Source: Halopseudomonas bauzanensis
GTDB taxonomy: Bacteria; Pseudomonadota; Gammaproteobacteria; Pseudomonadales; Pseudomonadaceae
Length of the DNA: 64,000 bases
Direction: 5' to 3'
NCBI RefSeq assembly: GCF_900114735.1
Contig: NZ_FOUA01000002.1
Location: 310,001-374,000, forward strand
In this document: piece by piece, positions 17,395 through 24,677 of the stretch
Layout: the number at the start of each line of letters is the position of its first letter
Numbering within the stretch: position 1 is the first letter of the stretch
The notes under the pieces: generated by a model
Database searches by the model: none
What the model was told of the DNA's origin: nothing
What the model saw: only the letters and a program-made list of their open reading frames with translations
Position numbers and translations under genes: made by a program

Positions 17395-18363
17395 TCATTC
17401 CCGGTACGGGTCTCCTGTCAAATACGCCTGGTAAAGGTCGTCAAACAGCATGTTGGTATGTTGCAGGAGCGCGTCATCATCATGACAGCGCTCCTTGGCC
17501 CCGAGCACCATGAGTTTTAACCCTACTGCCTCTGGAACGGGGGGGCCTCCCACATCCAGGTAGTGAACTAGCTCCCCAATCTTGCTTAAACCCAGTTGAG
17601 TCTCAAGACTGAAACTCCTCAGCAGCACTTCAAAGGTGACCTTGTCATCAACATGGGTGAAGTTGGCTCCATCAAAATCATACCCTAGCGCATCTGGCGG
17701 GCACTGGTTTGGGTGTTCCAGCCACACGAAGCGAGCCTCGGGATCAATAAAGCGCTGGATCAACCAAGCCGATGCTAGCCGATCCACCCAGGGGCGGCGC
17801 CGCGTGGCCCAGCATCTTCCGATAAATGCAGAGCGATCAAGCAGTGGGATCTCGGCCTGGTTCGGCTGCGGCTCGTCAGGCACAAAGCAACGATTAAAGA
17901 CGTTCTCCGCATCTGCCATGGCTGTGACGGCGTGCTCACTTTCTGCGCGTGGAAAGAAATCGATCTCCATAATGCTTTGCAAACGTCTCTGTAGCTGGGT
18001 CAATTGACGCTGTGCTTCTCGCTCCTCCAACTGAGGGCATGCCTGCTGCCAGTCAACCACCGCTGTTCTTAAGGCTTGAAAATCTGCCGCTCGATCAAAG
18101 AGCGAAGGCAAAGCATCAATGCCATCTATGGCTGATTCCTCTACCTCAATCAGCAGCGCGTCACCTCCCAGCATCTTGATTTCGCTGGCCTGCTGCTCCA
18201 GGGCATTTCTGCGGGAGGAGCTGGCAGGCAGCAAGTAAACGCCATCTCTGAGTACCGCCACACCTAAGCTACGAAGAGCGCGCCATATCCTCATGCGAGG
18301 CGTTCCCGCCCGCCCACTAAGGCGCATGATCAATATCAACCAGTGCTGCACGTGATCAGCCAT
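17395..18363 (-). CDS. chrB: Chromate resistance regulator/accessory protein ChrB
   Basis: ChrB controls chrA and supports chromate resistance. The 322-residue protein has the N-terminal DNA-binding-like region (MRIWRALRSLGVAVLRDGVYLLP) and the ChrB C-terminal domain with WATRRRPWVDRLASAWLIQRFIDPEARFVWL at about 185-215. Length is normal. GAGAGGG lies before ATG 18363. It diverges from chrA across a 77-base gap, the standard layout in which ChrB binds the shared promoter region. The pair is intact and lies between two copies of a DedA-family gene end. Confidence 0.93.
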   Translation of the reverse strand: MADHVQHWLILIMRLSGRAGTPRMRIWRALRSLGVAVLRDGVYLLPASSSRRNALEQQASEIKMLGGDALLIEVEESAIDGIDALPSLFDRAADFQALRTAVVDWQQACPQLEEREAQRQLTQLQRRLQSIMEIDFFPRAESEHAVTAMADAENVFNRCFVPDEPQPNQAEIPLLDRSAFIGRCWATRRRPWVDRLASAWLIQRFIDPEARFVWLEHPNQCPPDALGYDFDGANFTHVDDKVTFEVLLRSFSLETQLGLSKIGELVHYLDVGGPPVPEAVGLKLMVLGAKERCHDDDALLQHTNMLFDDLYQAYLTGDPYRE

Positions 18364-18440
18364 AACACCCTCTCGTTGTATTCATTACACTAACGTTATA
18401 CATTCTACAAATAAGCCCTGCCATCATTAAAGAGTGCGCC

Positions 18441-19817
18441 ATGCCGCCAAACATTGAATCGCCCCATCAGGTACCGTTTCGTGAGGCCGTCAGGGTCTGG
18501 TTACGAATTGCATTATTGAGCTTCGGCGGCCCAGCCGGTCAAATAGCAGTGATGCACCGCATCCTTGTCGAAGAAAAAAAATGGATTGGCGAGCGCCGTT
18601 TTCTCCACGCGCTCAACTACTGCATGATGCTGCCGGGGCCAGAAGCGCAACAGTTGGCTATTTATATCGGCTGGCTTATGCATCGCACCAAAGGCGGCTT
18701 GGTCGCGGGCAGTCTCTTCGTGCTACCGGGTTTTATCGCCATTCTAGCACTGAGCTATCTGTATGCCGTCCTGGGCAATGTTGGAGCTGTTGAGGGGCTC
18801 TTCTTTGGCTTGAAAGCGGCGGTACTGGCAGTGGTGCTTAACGCAGTTGTGCGTATAGGCAAGCGAGCTCTGAAGAATTGGATAATGCTTGCCATAGCCT
18901 CTGCGGCTTTTGTCGCCATCTTCCTTTTTGAGGTGGGGTTTCCACTGATTATTTTAACCGCAGCTCTTCTAGGTTATTGGGGCGGTAAGCGGGGCATGAC
19001 GGCCTTTGAAGTGGGAGGTGGCCATGGAAGTGCTGACGAGTCAGTTCTTAGCGACCGAGACTCCATACTCGGCGAAGGACTGCCTGCTCATGCGAGTCCC
19101 AATCGCCAGTGGTCGCTACGCATGTCAGCCACCCTACTGCTGTTGTGGTTAACGCCGGTCGTGCTCTTGTTAGCAATGTTTGGTAGCGAGAATGTATTCA
19201 GCCAGATTGCTCTCTTTTTCAGCAAGATGGCGGTGGTGACCTTTGGGGGTGCATACGCGGTGTTGGGATACATAACCCAAGAGGCGGTGCAAAATTATGG
19301 ATGGTTGGCACCGGGCGAAATGCTCGATGGCCTCGGCATGGCGGAGACGACCCCGGGCCCGTTAATTCAAGTGGTGCAGTTTGTCGGGTTCATGGGTGCT
19401 TATCGCGAGGCCACAGGCCTTGATCCCTTGGTAGCAGCGACGCTGGCTGCGCTGCTGACGACCTGGGTTACTTTCGTTCCTTGTTTCCTTTGGATATTTT
19501 TAGGGGCTCCGTATGTGGAGCGTCTACGCGATAATCGCGCACTGAGCTCCGCGCTGTCAGCCATTACCGCTGCGGTAGTCGGGGTTATCCTGAACTTAGC
19601 GATCTGGTTTGGGTTTCACGTTATTTTCGCTGAAGTAGGCGAATGGCGCTTTATGGGAGCGCGTGTGTTAACGCCAAACCTAGAATCCCTGGATGTACTG
19701 TCGTTGCTACTGGCTGTAGGCGCCATGGTCGCGATTTTTCATTTCAAAGTCGGCATGATCAAAGTGCTGGCAGGGTGTGCGATTCTTGGTGTTTTAGCTT
19801 CTCTTGTGGTTTTTTAG
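18441..19817 (+). CDS. chrA: Chromate efflux transporter ChrA (CHR family)
   Basis: ChrA exports chromate from the cytoplasm using the proton gradient. The 458-residue protein is the long, two-domain CHR form. The first half begins RIALLSFGGPAGQIAVMH and the second contains KMAVVTFGGAYAVLGYITQEAV, the two FGG signature regions. About ten to twelve hydrophobic segments are present. The start is ATG 18441 with a weak ribosome site. It diverges from chrB and is presumably repressed through it in the absence of chromate. Confidence 0.94.
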   Translation: MPPNIESPHQVPFREAVRVWLRIALLSFGGPAGQIAVMHRILVEEKKWIGERRFLHALNYCMMLPGPEAQQLAIYIGWLMHRTKGGLVAGSLFVLPGFIAILALSYLYAVLGNVGAVEGLFFGLKAAVLAVVLNAVVRIGKRALKNWIMLAIASAAFVAIFLFEVGFPLIILTAALLGYWGGKRGMTAFEVGGGHGSADESVLSDRDSILGEGLPAHASPNRQWSLRMSATLLLLWLTPVVLLLAMFGSENVFSQIALFFSKMAVVTFGGAYAVLGYITQEAVQNYGWLAPGEMLDGLGMAETTPGPLIQVVQFVGFMGAYREATGLDPLVAATLAALLTTWVTFVPCFLWIFLGAPYVERLRDNRALSSALSAITAAVVGVILNLAIWFGFHVIFAEVGEWRFMGARVLTPNLESLDVLSLLLAVGAMVAIFHFKVGMIKVLAGCAILGVLASLVVF

Positions 19818-19998
19818 CCAGCGGTCGCGCTATTGACGTCAGATGCAGATGAACATTAACTCCAGGTCAGATTCCATGCAGAAGAAAACTAAGACCGCCA
19901 AGTCATTACGCAGTTTGAGAACGACGACTGAATATGGCCGCGCCTTTAGTTCGTCGACGTTCAAGGCTTAAGCTCGGCTGTCAAAAGCCCCCTTGAGC

Positions 19999-20451
19999 TC
20001 AAATAAACCATCCTAGCGTGACGGCTGCCAGCAGCAGGTAGCGGGCAGTCTTGGCCAGTGTGACGATCAACAGAAAGCTCCAGAAAGGTTCGCGCATAAC
20101 GCCGGCGACCACGGTCAGTGGGTCGCCAATAATTGGCACCCAACTGAGCAGTAACGACCAGCGGCCAAAACGATGGTAAGCCTGCTGGGCTTTTTCCAGT
20201 TTGCGCTCGCTGACTGGAAACCAGCGTTTTTGTCGATAGCGCTCTATAGAGCGGCCCAGCAACCAGTTGACGGCGGAGCCAAGCACATTGCCAGTGGTTG
20301 CGACCGTCAATAATGCCCAGGCAGCGTAACGGTCTGTCAGCAACAGCCCGACCAGCACCGCTTCTGACTGCATCGGCAGTAGCGTGGCGGCACCGAATGC
20401 CGCAAGGAAAAGTCCAAGATAGCCGGAAAGCTCCAGCCACGCGTCAGGCAT
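19999..20451 (-). CDS. DedA/YqaA-family (VTT-domain) membrane protein
   Basis: The 150-residue inner-membrane protein belongs to the small YqaA group of the SNARE-associated/VTT superfamily. It contains LFLAAFGAATLLPMQSEAVLVGLL, NVLGSAVNWLLGR, and the GRWSLLLSWVPIIGDPLTVVAGVMR stretch typical of these proteins. Family members influence membrane physiology and metal or stress tolerance; a specific substrate is not known. Its start overlaps the RcnA-like stop by eight bases, so the two are co-translated. The last 110 bases of this locus recur at 17201-17310. Confidence 0.88.
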   Translation of the reverse strand: MPDAWLELSGYLGLFLAAFGAATLLPMQSEAVLVGLLLTDRYAAWALLTVATTGNVLGSAVNWLLGRSIERYRQKRWFPVSERKLEKAQQAYHRFGRWSLLLSWVPIIGDPLTVVAGVMREPFWSFLLIVTLAKTARYLLLAAVTLGWFI

Positions 20452-21286
20452 TGAGCCCGGTCCAGCCGTGAATGCCGATATATATACCCACCCCGATAAT
20501 CAGTACGCTGGAAAAATAAGGGGCGCGGCGTGCCACCGTGCTGAGCCAAGGCCAACGATTGGATGCCTGTCGTGCGCCGATGGCGGCAGCGGCGCCGACG
20601 GTGACCAGCGTGATTGCCAAACCAATACTGAAGCACAACACCAGTACCGCTCCCAGCGTGACTTCCTTCACCTGCAGACAGAGCAGCAACACAGTAATCG
20701 CCGCCGGACAGGGGATCAAACCCCCAGTCAGCCCGAACAGAATGATCTGGCCGGTGCTGACATTGCCATTGCTGAAACGCGTGCGAATATCCTGGGCATG
20801 CGCTCGTTCGTGGGCATCCTGATAACCTTCCAGCGACAGCTCAAGCCCTCCAGCTTTGACATGATCATGGTTATGGGCATGTTCATGTTCATGTTCATGG
20901 TGATGCTGATGTGCACTAGCCGCCTCGAGCTGCCATGTTTGCTCGCCCTGCCAGGTGCGCCCCAGCATCCACAGGGCGATGAGAATAATGATGGCGGCGC
21001 TGGCAAGCTGGAAGTAGGGCTCGGTAGTGTCAGCGTCGAGATTCTGCCCCAGATACATGCCAAACATGGCCACTAACCAGACCACCGCCGTGTGAGAAAG
21101 CGTCGCTGCGAAACCAAGCAGAACGGCCTGTTTTACTGTGCCGCGAATCGCCACGATAAACGCCGCCATCATGGTTTTGGAGTGTCCAGGCTCCAGGCCG
21201 TGCAGAGCGCCTAATAAAATGGCGGTGGGAAAATATAACCACGCCTGGGAGGCCCCCTGCTGCAGTAGTTCGGCGAAACTCGACAT
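20444..21286 (-). CDS. RcnA-like nickel/cobalt efflux protein
   Basis: This 280-residue NiCoT-family exporter begins with MSSFAELLQQG at ATG 21286. It has the HGLEPGHSKTMMAAF signature, about six membrane helices and a cytoplasmic His-rich loop (HQHHHEHEHEHAHNHDH) that presumably captures Ni(II) or Co(II). A second transport signature, GGLIPCPAAITVLLL, lies in the later half. An upstream in-frame start would overlap the regulator gene and is less likely. It follows the CsoR/RcnR-family regulator gene by 25 bases in the same direction, giving a sensor-exporter operon. Confidence 0.9.
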   Translation of the reverse strand: MSSFAELLQQGASQAWLYFPTAILLGALHGLEPGHSKTMMAAFIVAIRGTVKQAVLLGFAATLSHTAVVWLVAMFGMYLGQNLDADTTEPYFQLASAAIIILIALWMLGRTWQGEQTWQLEAASAHQHHHEHEHEHAHNHDHVKAGGLELSLEGYQDAHERAHAQDIRTRFSNGNVSTGQIILFGLTGGLIPCPAAITVLLLCLQVKEVTLGAVLVLCFSIGLAITLVTVGAAAAIGARQASNRWPWLSTVARRAPYFSSVLIIGVGIYIGIHGWTGLNA

Positions 21287-21311
21287 GGAAGAAACCCTGC
21301 TGGGAAAAGTC

Positions 21312-21599
21312 TTAGAGGTATTTGGTGATTTGCTTGAAATCTTCCAGTGGTGCACGTTCACCCCCGGAAAGCGCCTCTACCGTGTGCTCCAGACAGTGGT
21401 CAATATGGTCCTGAATAAGTGTTCGCTTGGCTTGGCAGACTGCCTTTTCTACCGCGTGCAACTGTTGTGCAATATCGACACAGGGGCGGCTGCTTTCAAT
21501 CATGGTGATGATGCTACGTAGGTGACCCTCTGCCCGCTTCAATCTTTTGACGATATCGCCATGGCTTGAGTGCTGGTGCCCCTCTGCGTTTTCGCTCAT
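21312..21599 (-). CDS. CsoR/RcnR-family metal-responsive repressor with InrS-like ligand set
   Basis: The 95-residue all-helical repressor starts at ATG 21599 (MSENAEGHQHSS). Potential metal ligands are H8, C40, H65 and C69. Their spacing (32, 25, 4) equals the H-C-H-C fingerprint of the nickel sensor InrS (His21, Cys53, His78, Cys82). It differs from RcnR (H-C-H-H) and from copper-sensing CsoR (x-C-H-C). Nickel sensing is therefore the best guess; cobalt or copper remain possible. Metal binding would release the operator at 21639-21657 and switch on the exporter downstream and probably the divergent operon at 21715. Confidence 0.88.
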   Translation of the reverse strand: MSENAEGHQHSSHGDIVKRLKRAEGHLRSIITMIESSRPCVDIAQQLHAVEKAVCQAKRTLIQDHIDHCLEHTVEALSGGERAPLEDFKQITKYL

Positions 21600-21638
21600 G
21601 TATTGAGTCTCATGTCGGGATGGATTATGCTCGCATCC

Positions 21639-21657
21639 TATCCCCCTGGAGGGGATA
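21639..21657. promoter_or_regulatory. GC-tract palindromic operator for CsoR/RcnR-family repressor
   Basis: TATCCCC (21639-21645) and GGGGATA (21651-21657) are perfect inverse arms around CTGGA. AT ends with a central G/C tract are characteristic of CsoR/RcnR-family operators. The site lies between the divergent repressor gene (start 21599) and the small-protein gene (start 21715), so one site could control both directions. Binding is inferred. Confidence 0.7.
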
Positions 21658-21714
21658 CGGTCAATCCGTCGAATCAGCAAGACTCACGAGCCCCAGGCAC
21701 CGGACCCTCTAGAT

Positions 21715-22053
21715 ATGCCCAGCAAGCCCATCAGCGCCAAGGTGATATTTGCCCTCGCTCTCGTCATATTGATGGCATGGGTCGGGCATAGCTCGGCATT
21801 AGTGAATGGCGCCAGCCCGCCCGCTCACGCGCATTCGCACGGTAACGACGCTCCCACCTGCACAATCTGTGCGGATCACTTCCATTCATCGCTGACTGCC
21901 GATCACGTGCACGAAACGCCGCACCTGAATATGCCTCTGGGCCTAAGCGCTCAATCGAAGAGTGCGGCGCTTCTGCGTGACGCCGGCAGTTTTGTGCCTG
22001 CGGCACCGATCTTTTTAGTCAAGCGGCCTCCCCGTCCTGATCTGGTGTGCTGA
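21715..22053 (+). CDS. Small secreted His-rich protein of nickel/cobalt module
   Basis: The 112-residue protein has an N-terminal hydrophobic segment (KVIFALALVILMAWVGHSSALV) and a His/Cys-rich central part (HAHSHGNDAPTCTICADHFHSSLTADHVHETPH). It ends in LVKRPPRPDLVC. The plan, secreted with metal ligands and a KRPPR end, mirrors the first gene of the copper cassette at 12735. It is likely a periplasmic metal binder or sensor-accessory protein; the function is not established. It is the first gene of a plus-strand operon with the HupE-like gene 46 bases on, and lies opposite the repressor across its operator. Confidence 0.65.
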   Translation: MPSKPISAKVIFALALVILMAWVGHSSALVNGASPPAHAHSHGNDAPTCTICADHFHSSLTADHVHETPHLNMPLGLSAQSKSAALLRDAGSFVPAAPIFLVKRPPRPDLVC

Positions 22054-22099
22054 CAACGCCGCCTCGCGACTTTTAACCACCGTCATTCAGGACTAAATA

Positions 22100-22834
22100 A
22101 TGCATTCTTTTCCAGGAAGCGATTCGGGCAGATTCCCTGTAGGCTCGAATCGCCCGCTATTACTGTTTTTACTGTTCACCGCGCTGATGTTTATAGGTAT
22201 GCCTGACGCATTTGCCCACGCTGTCGCCGAAGGCGACAAGGGCTACATTCAGGAAATCACTGGCGTGAACCTCATTGCCTTCATGTACCTCGGGGCCAAG
22301 CACATGGTCACCGGCTATGATCATCTGCTGTTTCTGCTGGGGGTGATTTTCTTCCTCTACCGCATGCAGCATATCGCTATCTATGTAAGCCTGTTTGCTG
22401 TTGGACACTCGCTCACCATGCTGCTGGGCGTGTACTTCAATATCGGTATCAACAGCTACATCATTGACGCGATCATCGGCCTTTCTGTGGTGTACAAGGC
22501 GCTGGATAACCTGGGCGCTTACCAACGCTGGTTTGGCTTTCAACCCAACACCAAAGCCGCCACCTTGATCTTTGGTTTGTTTCACGGCTTTGGCCTGTCG
22601 TCGAAGATTATCGAATACGACATCTCACCGGATGGGCTGGTCCCAAACCTGTTTGCGTTCAACGTCGGCGTGGAAATGGGCCAGCTAATTGCTTTGGCCA
22701 TGATCCTGATTGCAATGAGCTTCTGGCGTAAGACTGACGGCTTCTTCCGTCATGCCTACACCGCCAACGTAGCCATGATGGGCGCGGGATTTCTGCTTAT
22801 TGGCTATCAGCTCACTGGCTACTTTATTGCTTGA
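22100..22834 (+). CDS. HupE/UreJ-family membrane protein
   Basis: The 244-residue protein has a signal-like N-terminus ending at AFAHA. About six membrane helices follow, with the HupE/UreJ_2 signature GAKHMVTGYDHLLFLLGVIFFLYR and a second HGFGLSSKIIEYD motif. HupE/UreJ proteins are nickel or cobalt permeases linked to hydrogenase or urease, but neither enzyme is encoded here. Here it sits in a metal-resistance module, so transport of Ni(II) or Co(II), direction unknown, is the reasonable inference. It overlaps nothing; the anchor-protein gene starts 14 bases later. Confidence 0.85.
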   Translation: MHSFPGSDSGRFPVGSNRPLLLFLLFTALMFIGMPDAFAHAVAEGDKGYIQEITGVNLIAFMYLGAKHMVTGYDHLLFLLGVIFFLYRMQHIAIYVSLFAVGHSLTMLLGVYFNIGINSYIIDAIIGLSVVYKALDNLGAYQRWFGFQPNTKAATLIFGLFHGFGLSSKIIEYDISPDGLVPNLFAFNVGVEMGQLIALAMILIAMSFWRKTDGFFRHAYTANVAMMGAGFLLIGYQLTGYFIA

Positions 22835-22848
22835 TTCTGGAGACATTT

Positions 22849-23517
22849 ATGTACAACACCGATATGCCCTCACGCGCTGAACTACCCAGTAGCGCAAAAC
22901 TGATTCGCTCTACCATCATCTCCGCCATCGTTGCATTGGTGCTTCTGGTGACCGTCGTCATGCCAGCCGAATACGCGATTGACCCGACGGGTGTAGGCCG
23001 TTTGTTGGGTTTGACTGAGATGGGCGAGATCAAACAGCAACTTGCCGATGAAGCCGCTGCTGATGAAGCCGCGCAGTTGACGGCGGTGCCTTCCGCTGCT
23101 GAAGAGCTCTCACCAGAGCCGACGGCCCCGGTTCAACAGACAGTTGCTGACCCTGAGCCACAGGCAGAGCCAATTGTCGCAACGCCTGCTCCAGCGCAGC
23201 CGGAATGGCAGGATGAGGTCCGCGTAGTGCTGACCCCTGGCGAAGGCACTGAGTACAAGCTGACTATGGAACAAGGTGCGATTGCCAGCTTTCATTGGGT
23301 ATCAGAAGGCGGCCCCGTCAACTTCGACACCCACGGTGATGGCGGTGGCCAGTCTATCTCTTATGAGAAGGGCCGTGGCGTTACGGAGGATGAAGGCGAT
23401 TTGACGGCCGCGTTCACGGGGAACCATGGCTGGTTTTTCCGTAACCGGAATAATGAGGATGTCACGTTGGTGCTTCGCACTCGTGGCAACTACGGTGAGT
23501 TAAAGCGGGCGATGTGA
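22849..23517 (+). CDS. Single-span transmembrane anchor protein
   Basis: The 222-residue protein has one N-terminal membrane helix (IISAIVALVLLVTVVMPAEYAI), a Pro/Ala/Glu-rich linker at about 60-120, and a C-terminal beta-rich periplasmic domain (RVVLTPGEGTEYKLTMEQGAIASFHW, NFDTHGDGGGQSISYEKG, GNHGWFFRNRN). The domain could bind metal through its His residues. Such proteins regularly follow HupE-like genes. GGAGA lies before ATG 22849. No enzymatic motif can be seen. It is the last gene of the operon. Confidence 0.75.
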   Translation: MYNTDMPSRAELPSSAKLIRSTIISAIVALVLLVTVVMPAEYAIDPTGVGRLLGLTEMGEIKQQLADEAAADEAAQLTAVPSAAEELSPEPTAPVQQTVADPEPQAEPIVATPAPAQPEWQDEVRVVLTPGEGTEYKLTMEQGAIASFHWVSEGGPVNFDTHGDGGGQSISYEKGRGVTEDEGDLTAAFTGNHGWFFRNRNNEDVTLVLRTRGNYGELKRAM

Positions 23518-23972
23518 AGCGGAAGACCTGATTAGGTGCCGTCACGCCCAGGCCAGTCTCGAATTGAGGCTGGCTTGGTGTGGGGACCATAAACGTGTGC
23601 TTCTGGTAGATATTGAAACCTTCCTTCACACCTCTTGGACTGTTGCCCGCTTTTGGCCGGTTTCGGCCGTCGTGACCTACTGCTGCCGGCCAAAGGCGCC
23701 CCCTCGTAAGAGGCCGATCTGCACGTGGTCAATCAGAGCGTGCTGGCCGAGTAGGTACTGGAGTACATCAAGTTGTTGTACCAGGTCGAGCTGGAAGCCA
23801 GCGAGCTCACGTCAGAGCAGCGCTGAATCATGAGAAATAAACATGCCAGGCCCGTTGCTGATGCACTGCATAAATGGATGTTGGCCCAGTGGGAAAAGGT
23901 GTCGAACGGAACAGATACTGCCAGGGCCTTGGATCAGACCCTGAAACGCTGGGCTCGAGTTTGCTTGCCGCC
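23518..23972. other. Gene-poor stretch with IS debris
   Basis: These 455 bases hold no intact gene. The first half has short GC-rich inverted motifs (for example GGCCGGTTTCGGCC near 23653) and no reading frame I can assign. The second half contains the IS66 transposase remnant listed separately. The stretch marks the end of the metal island. Confidence 0.6.
23755..23964 (+). pseudogene. IS66-family transposase remnant
   Basis: One frame reads VLEYIKLLYQVELEASELTSEQR, then a stop, then RNKHARPVADALHKWMLAQ and LDQTLKRWAR. This is the segment of IS66 transposases just before the DDE-domain glutamate region (RHSRPVADALHQWM...ALDYSLKRW type). A TAG precedes it, a TGA interrupts it, and the downstream part is lost where the GST gene ends. 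It is a dead fragment, evidence of past transposition at the island border. Confidence 0.75.
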
Positions 23973-24629
23973 CTATGGAAACACCACTATTTCATGGCCT
24001 TCCTGCCAGGGTTGGAACTTGATCATGACGTGCTGAAAGACTGGGTGTTCCAGCCAATCCCTCAGCCATTGCTGTAGATTCGGATAGGGCAGGCTGTAAA
24101 ACACCTCCTGATCTACATGGGCGAACTGGCGTACAAAAGGCATGATGCCGATATCAGCGATGCTGATATTGCTTCCCAGCAGATACCTGTTTTTAGCGAG
24201 CAACTGTTCTAACACCTGCAAGAACACCTCGCCCTGCTCCCGATACTCTGACTGGGTTAACTCTGGATGGCGATCGGCGTATTTGTAGCGATCCAACCAA
24301 TGTTTGAATTCGTTATCGTTCTGGTCGATCAGGGTATTAGCGCTTACTAAATCGATGTTCAATAGACCTTTTGGATCGTTCTGTCGCAGTGCCCATTCCA
24401 CTATTTGCCTGCTTTCCTCGATAACGAGTCTCTCAGAGCTGTCATCCTCCGCGAGTTCCAGAACAGGAACAGTGCCTTTGGGGCTGATAGCCAGCATCTG
24501 CGCCGGCTTGTTTTTCAGTACTACTTCCCGCAGCTCTACTTTCAGCTCGGCAAACAGGAGGCCGAGTCGGGCGCGCATTGCGTAAGGGCAGCGGCGGAAG
24601 GAGTACAAGCGAGGTAGTGAGCCGGACAT
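23973..24629 (-). CDS. Glutathione S-transferase family protein
   Basis: The 218-residue protein has an N-terminal thioredoxin-like domain with LYSFRRCPYAMRARLGL (C14-P-Y), the cis-Pro KGTVPVLEL region and the glutathione-contact IEESRQIVEW stretch. A helical C-terminal domain follows with SNISIADIGIMPFVRQF. It most likely conjugates or reduces substrates with glutathione in the cytosol; the C-P-Y motif suggests an Omega/Beta-like, glutaredoxin-style activity. Start ATG 24629. It stands alone, 48 bases before the end of the MFS gene upstream in the same direction. Confidence 0.88.
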   Translation of the reverse strand: MSGSLPRLYSFRRCPYAMRARLGLLFAELKVELREVVLKNKPAQMLAISPKGTVPVLELAEDDSSERLVIEESRQIVEWALRQNDPKGLLNIDLVSANTLIDQNDNEFKHWLDRYKYADRHPELTQSEYREQGEVFLQVLEQLLAKNRYLLGSNISIADIGIMPFVRQFAHVDQEVFYSLPYPNLQQWLRDWLEHPVFQHVMIKFQPWQEGHEIVVFP

Positions 24630-24677
24630 AATGTACTTCCTAACTAACGCCGCCGGTGGGCGCCGGGACTCCGTTGG

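Noticed and set aside
18364-18440. Weak TGTA/TACA dyad between chrB and chrA as a ChrB operator
   Set aside because: Arms match poorly, so I cannot place the site even though a regulator site is expected here.
19876-19971. A 31-codon frame (MQKKTKTAKSLRSLRTTTEY and on) between chrA and the DedA gene
   Set aside because: No ribosome site or known match; too short to support. It may be leftover from the recombination there.
20868-20915. Short ATG-TTC/CAT-rich run as a simple repeat
   Set aside because: It is the His/Glu codon run of the exporter's metal loop, not a non-coding repeat.
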